Positions 6,352 to 9,417 of a stretch of 9,417 bases of DNA are shown one piece after another (position 1 is the first letter of the stretch; every line of letters begins with the position of its first letter). A model generated the notes under the pieces. The model did no database searches. It was given only the letters and a program-made list of their open reading frames with translations, and was not told the origin of the DNA. The stretch comes from Woeseia sp. (lineage in GTDB: Bacteria; Pseudomonadota; Gammaproteobacteria; Steroidobacterales; Woeseiaceae), in the NCBI GenBank assembly GCA_003229095.1, contig QIHS01000099.1:1-9417 (forward strand), in the 5' to 3' direction. The position numbers and the translations under genes are program-made.

Positions 6352-6754
6352 AATTGCGTTGTTATTCGTAGCACTTTTACTCCCTTTCGCTCCCGGTGAG
6401 GTGGCCGGACAAGACGGTGAAGACCCCAAGGTCTGGGACACAGGCAAGGGATATTTCCGCGTGAGCTACGAAAGCCGACTGCATCCGCTGGCGATCAATC
6501 GAATCCACGCCTGGGTTTTCCACGTTGAAACGGCAAACGGTGACACCGTGAACGACGCAACTATAAGTGTTACTGGCGGCATGCCAAATCATAATCACGG
6601 CTTGCCAACCAGCCCACGTATGACGCAATCACTGGGTGAGGGAAACTACCTTCTCGAAGGCATGCGCTTTCATATGGCAGGGTTGTGGGAGATCACCGTT
6701 ATCATCGAGGCCGGCGGCCAGCAAGATACCGTTGTTATCTCCCTGACCTTATGA
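6344..6754 (+). CDS. YtkA-like periplasmic protein with MPNHNHG motif
   Basis: 136 residues. The ATG lies 8 bases inside the previous gene, so translation is probably coupled; no clear ribosome-binding site is seen. A signal peptide covers about 1-22 (IALLFVALLLPFAPGEVAG). The mature part is a single immunoglobulin-like beta domain of the YtkA/FixH type: HPLAINRIHAWVFHVET, DATISVTGGMPNHNHGLP, then NYLLEGMRFHMAGLWEITV and a closing strand DTVVISLTL. The conserved features are M80-P-N-H83-N-H85-G and the later M107, H110, M111 and W115. These Met and His residues could form a copper site, although the family's metal use is not settled. Its stop overlaps the start of the diheme enzyme as ATGA, placing it in the same operon and suggesting that it is a partner, substrate or metal donor of that enzyme. 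Confidence 0.88.
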   Translation: MREIALLFVALLLPFAPGEVAGQDGEDPKVWDTGKGYFRVSYESRLHPLAINRIHAWVFHVETANGDTVNDATISVTGGMPNHNHGLPTSPRMTQSLGEGNYLLEGMRFHMAGLWEITVIIEAGGQQDTVVISLTL

Positions 6755-8028
6755 CGCCGCGGCGACGGAAAATGTTCGGCCTGTTGATTGTCGCGTTCGT
6801 TGCACTGTGGGTCTGGTGGAGCTACGGACCACGAACGCCGGCAACATGGACGAGTGCTGATTTATCCGTGCTGCGTTCACTTTCCCTCGATAGCCTGCCT
6901 GCCTTGCCTGCAGACCCATCCAATGCCGTCGCAGACGACCCACGCGCGGCCAAGTTCGGGCACAGGCTCTTTTTTGACACACGACTCAGCGCCAACGGTG
7001 CTGTCTCCTGTGCGACATGCCATCAGCCCGAACGACAATTCTCGGACGGTCTGCCAAAAGGGCGTGGCATCGGCCTGTCCGGTCGCAATACGCCGAGCAT
7101 TGTGAGCACCGCCTACAGCCCGTGGCTCTACTGGGACGGACGCAGAGACAGTCAATGGGCTCAGGCTCTGGCGCCGCTCGAAGATCCGGTCGAACACGGC
7201 GGCAATCGCATGCAGTACGTGAGATTCATTGCTAACGATCCTGATTATCGGTCCGAATATGAATCGATATTCAGCCCGATACCTGATTTTTCCGATGCGG
7301 CTCGGTTTCCAGATGCAGCCGCACCCATCGATGATTCACAAATCAATGCAGCGTGGCAATCAATGTCGGCCAGCGACCGGCGACTGGTGAATTCGGTTTA
7401 TGCAAACATGGGCAAGGCAATCGCCGCTTATGAGCGACTTATTTTACCCGGTCATTCCCATTTCGATGACTATGTTGGCGCGGTTCTCCGCGGCGACGAT
7501 GAATTGAGTCGGACAATCCTGATGGATGAAGAGATCCTCGGCCTGCAGTTGTTCATTGACGAAGCCCGCTGCATCGAGTGCCACAACGGCCCGCTATTCA
7601 CCAACAACGAATTTCACAACACTGGTATTTTGTCCTTTCCAGGAGACCTCCCCGACCGTGGCCGCATTGACGGCGTCAGAAAAGTTCTCGCCGATCCGTT
7701 TAATTGCCTTGGCGACTTCAGTGACGACCGAAACCGGAACTGCCCCGAGCTTAGCTACGTGCGTACTGGCATAGAGTTAGTTGGTGCTACCCGCACACCA
7801 TCATTGAGAGTCCTGGCTGACACCGCGCCCTACGCTCGCAAAGGACAGCAGGCTACACTTGCAGATGTTCTTGATCTCTACAATCGCGGACCACTGGCAA
7901 TGATTGGCCACAACGAAGCGGAAGAACTCAACCTGAGCCGCCGAGAACTGAATCAACTCGAAGCATTTCTCAATACGCTGGATGCGCCGCTGGCAACGGC
8001 AGAGGAATGGCTGAAAGCGCCGAAATAG
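6751..8028 (+). CDS. Diheme cytochrome c peroxidase / MauG-family enzyme
   Basis: 425 residues from the ATG of the ATGA overlap; a second ATG (residue 8) is possible. MTPRRRK followed by a hydrophobic helix (8-26) without an obvious cleavage site suggests a membrane anchor with the enzyme in the periplasm. Two c-type heme sites are present: C87-A-T-C90-H91 and C274-I-E-C277-H278. Between them, YSPWLYWDGR places W128 where MauG/CCP proteins keep the inter-heme tryptophan. The C-terminal block TRTPSLRVLADTAPYARKG then ATLADVLDLYNRGP is typical of the family. Y377 stands where MauG-type proteins have tyrosine and classical peroxidases methionine, so a high-valent MauG-like oxidant is possible rather than simple peroxide removal. 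C319 and C331 may form an extra disulfide. Classical peroxidases are soluble and about 320-370 residues. The family is certain; the substrate is unknown. Confidence 0.93.
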   Translation: MTPRRRKMFGLLIVAFVALWVWWSYGPRTPATWTSADLSVLRSLSLDSLPALPADPSNAVADDPRAAKFGHRLFFDTRLSANGAVSCATCHQPERQFSDGLPKGRGIGLSGRNTPSIVSTAYSPWLYWDGRRDSQWAQALAPLEDPVEHGGNRMQYVRFIANDPDYRSEYESIFSPIPDFSDAARFPDAAAPIDDSQINAAWQSMSASDRRLVNSVYANMGKAIAAYERLILPGHSHFDDYVGAVLRGDDELSRTILMDEEILGLQLFIDEARCIECHNGPLFTNNEFHNTGILSFPGDLPDRGRIDGVRKVLADPFNCLGDFSDDRNRNCPELSYVRTGIELVGATRTPSLRVLADTAPYARKGQQATLADVLDLYNRGPLAMIGHNEAEELNLSRRELNQLEAFLNTLDAPLATAEEWLKAPK

Positions 8029-8353
8029 GACGAAAGCATTACCCGACTTCCACCGCGTGTCATAGCCGGTACGGCGTTTGAGACTACTTCAGACATGCAG
8101 CTCTTTTCCACCGATAGACCATGTAAATCAATCGCTTATTCTCTATTTTTACCCGTTTCCGACAGTGAATTGCCGCGTATATTTACCATAACTTAATGTC
8201 ACTGCCACCTCGGTTTCATGTTTTCTTCATGTCCGACTTATCTCATTATTTTAGCCTGATCAGGCACGTTCAAAGTCCTCATACAGTTGCAACAAACGGC
8301 TGCATTGAGGGCACTGCAATCTAATAAGACACAACCAGCAGGGACACAAAATC

Positions 8354-8506
8354 ATGATCAGAAATCCTTCAACCACCGGCGCACCAATTTCGCGCACGAC
8401 CCGGGCGTTTCTACACAACTTGATTTCGCACATTCTCCCTGTGGGACAACAGTGGTCCGGCACTTCAATTTCGGAACTGTTTCACATATTCGATCACTGT
8501 ACGTAA
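8354..8506 (+). CDS. Doubtful 50-codon small ORF
   Basis: The ATG at 8354 is preceded by AGGG at about 10 bases and opens 50 codons ending in TAA. The product starts MIRNPSTTGAPISRTT and continues with AFLHNLISHILPVG, then ISELFHIFDHCT. It has no signal peptide or long helix and resembles nothing I know. Codon use is not distinctive. Included only because start, spacing and position fit a small gene; it may well be untranslated leader. Confidence 0.2.
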   Translation: MIRNPSTTGAPISRTTRAFLHNLISHILPVGQQWSGTSISELFHIFDHCT

Positions 8507-8516
8507 ATGTACTGAT

Positions 8517-8545
8517 TTGGATCGGCCAGACCATCCCTATATTAG
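8517..8545 (+). promoter_or_regulatory. Candidate promoter of the uspE-like gene
   Basis: TTGGAT (8517-8522) is followed by TATATT (8538-8543) at 15 bases or TATTAG (8540-8545) at 17. A start near 8551 would give a leader of about 32 nt ending in GGAAAGGA, eight bases before the ATG at 8583. The boxes are only moderate matches. Confidence 0.35.
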
Positions 8546-8582
8546 ATACTTGTTCCCCCAATTGAAGGAAAGGATCTGTCAA

Positions 8583-9404
8583 ATGAAGAAGGAAAAATCT
8601 CGGTTTCTGGCGGTAGTTGGGGCGCTGCGAAAAGCGATATCAATAGCGAAGGACCGCGACGATGCCAAGGTATATGCATTCTTGTGTGTGCATTCGCAAG
8701 CCGTGTGTGACGACCCGGAGGAACTGCGGACCGTCGAACTAAGGCGTCACACGACTTGGCTGGATGAAATCATCGACAGCGTCAATGATGCCGGTGTCGA
8801 TATTGAAGCATTTGTGGAGTGGCATGAGGATTGGCGTGAAGCGATCTGCGATGTTGCGAGCGACAATCGATTTGACCTGGTCATTAAACGGGCAAGCGGA
8901 CGGCCGAGCTCACTGGCAAGTTCCGATCGGCAGCTCATCAGATCGTTAAAGAGCGCATTGTTGCTCGTCAAGCACGATCCCTCGAGGGACCTGCAGAAAG
9001 TCCTGGTGGCGGTTGATTTCAATGCAAATTCTGAAGACCATGCGGCTCTGAACGAGGCGATAATCGATCTTGGCAGGCGAATTCGCGGTTCCGGTGACAC
9101 GATTGAGCTTCACGCCGTTGCCGCGTATCCGGATTCGGACCAGTTCGTGCATCCGCCGGACGTAGCAAGAAAACTCGCAATTCATCGATCTCAGGCGCAT
9201 GTTCGACAGGGCAAAGCAGACGATATTATTCCAGGACTCGCTAACGAGATCGGTGCGGATCTCGTTATCGTGGGCAATGTCGGCCGACGCGGCCTTTCCG
9301 GCATTACGATCGGCAATACGTCGGAGAAGATCCTGACAGACATCCAGTCGGATGTGCTGGTGCTCGTCCGGGAAGAGAGCATCGAAGAACGCTCTGCTGC
9401 CTAG
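8583..9404 (+). CDS. uspE: Tandem universal stress protein, UspE-like
   Basis: 273 residues from the ATG at 8583, with AGGA eight bases upstream; an in-frame ATG 66 bases earlier lies inside the probable promoter. Two Usp domains lie in tandem (about 7-130 and 137-265), as in E. coli UspE (316 residues), a cytoplasmic stress-survival protein. UspE-like blocks are VEWHEDWREAI (78-88), QLIRSLKSALLLVKHDP (117-133), KVLVAVDFN (139-147), HAVAAYP and GKADDIIPGLA. The second domain ends with GNVGRRGLSGITIGNTSE (231-248), fitting G-X2-G-X9-G but with Asn after the last Gly where ATP-binding Usp proteins have Ser or Thr; E. coli UspE shows the same. The first domain is abnormal: FLAVVG runs directly into ALRKAISIA, so about eight residues of the first loop, including its usual Asp, are missing. 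The second domain is also shorter in its middle helix. Confidence 0.9.
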   Translation: MKKEKSRFLAVVGALRKAISIAKDRDDAKVYAFLCVHSQAVCDDPEELRTVELRRHTTWLDEIIDSVNDAGVDIEAFVEWHEDWREAICDVASDNRFDLVIKRASGRPSSLASSDRQLIRSLKSALLLVKHDPSRDLQKVLVAVDFNANSEDHAALNEAIIDLGRRIRGSGDTIELHAVAAYPDSDQFVHPPDVARKLAIHRSQAHVRQGKADDIIPGLANEIGADLVIVGNVGRRGLSGITIGNTSEKILTDIQSDVLVLVREESIEERSAA

Positions 9405-9417
9405 CCGGGGTATCCTG

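Larger units (their letters stand above)
8029..8582 (+). other. Intergenic region upstream of the uspE-like gene
   Basis: 554 bp without a convincing gene. No strong terminator follows the heme-enzyme gene; the only local hairpin is GCCG-gta-CGGC (8065-8075). The first half is AT-rich, with TTGCCG (8170-8175) and CTTAAT (8192-8197) as a possible weak promoter. TTCATGT occurs twice at an 11-base step (8215-8221, 8226-8232), about one helical turn. GCCTGATCAGGC (8254-8265) is a perfect 12-bp palindrome. These may be binding sites for a regulator, or chance. Confidence 0.4.

Noticed and set aside
8260..8463. 67-codon minus-strand frame with a CPxC-like end (LQCPQCSRLLQLYEDFERA)
   Set aside because: It looks a little like a zinc ribbon, but there is no ribosome-binding site, the rest is unlike a protein, and it is antisense to the possible leader.

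Overview
The window reads as chromosomal DNA of a gammaproteobacterium. Moderate GC, a divergent rluC/rne pair, an RNase E with a long disordered tail, a low-molecular-weight protein tyrosine phosphatase beside rne and a UspE-like tandem stress protein all fit that group. The genus cannot be read from the sequence.

Layout. 1-715 (minus) is the 5' part of rluC, cut by the window edge. 716-1185 is the divergent rluC/rne control region, with a good sigma70-like promoter and a leader of about 400 nt. 1186-3837 (plus) is rne. 3866-4354 (minus) is the phosphatase gene, converging on rne with a 28-bp gap. 4355-4740 carries no intact gene but is full of structure: a symmetric repeat element (4434-4556), then a decayed 3' end of what looks like an EamA/DMT transporter gene (4550-4657), then an inverted repeat (4696-4736). 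4741-5133 and 5284-5586 (both minus) encode a small exported dimeric alpha/beta-barrel-like protein and a 100-residue three-helix membrane protein. A second, diverged copy of the repeat lies between them.

The most interesting part is 5734-8028 (plus). Three genes overlap by 8 and 4 bases, so they are almost certainly co-translated: an unrecognised exported, membrane-anchored protein whose predicted mature N-terminus is His-Gly; a YtkA-like periplasmic protein with an MPNHNHG motif; and a diheme MauG/cytochrome c peroxidase-type enzyme with two CxxCH sites. I read it as a periplasmic metal/redox module in which the heme enzyme may act on, or with, one or both partners. MbnH/MbnP is the closest described analogy, but neither partner resembles MbnP.

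8029-8582 is mostly non-coding, with one doubtful 50-codon ORF and a candidate promoter. 8583-9404 (plus) is a UspE-like tandem universal stress protein with a shortened first domain. The window ends 13 bp after it.
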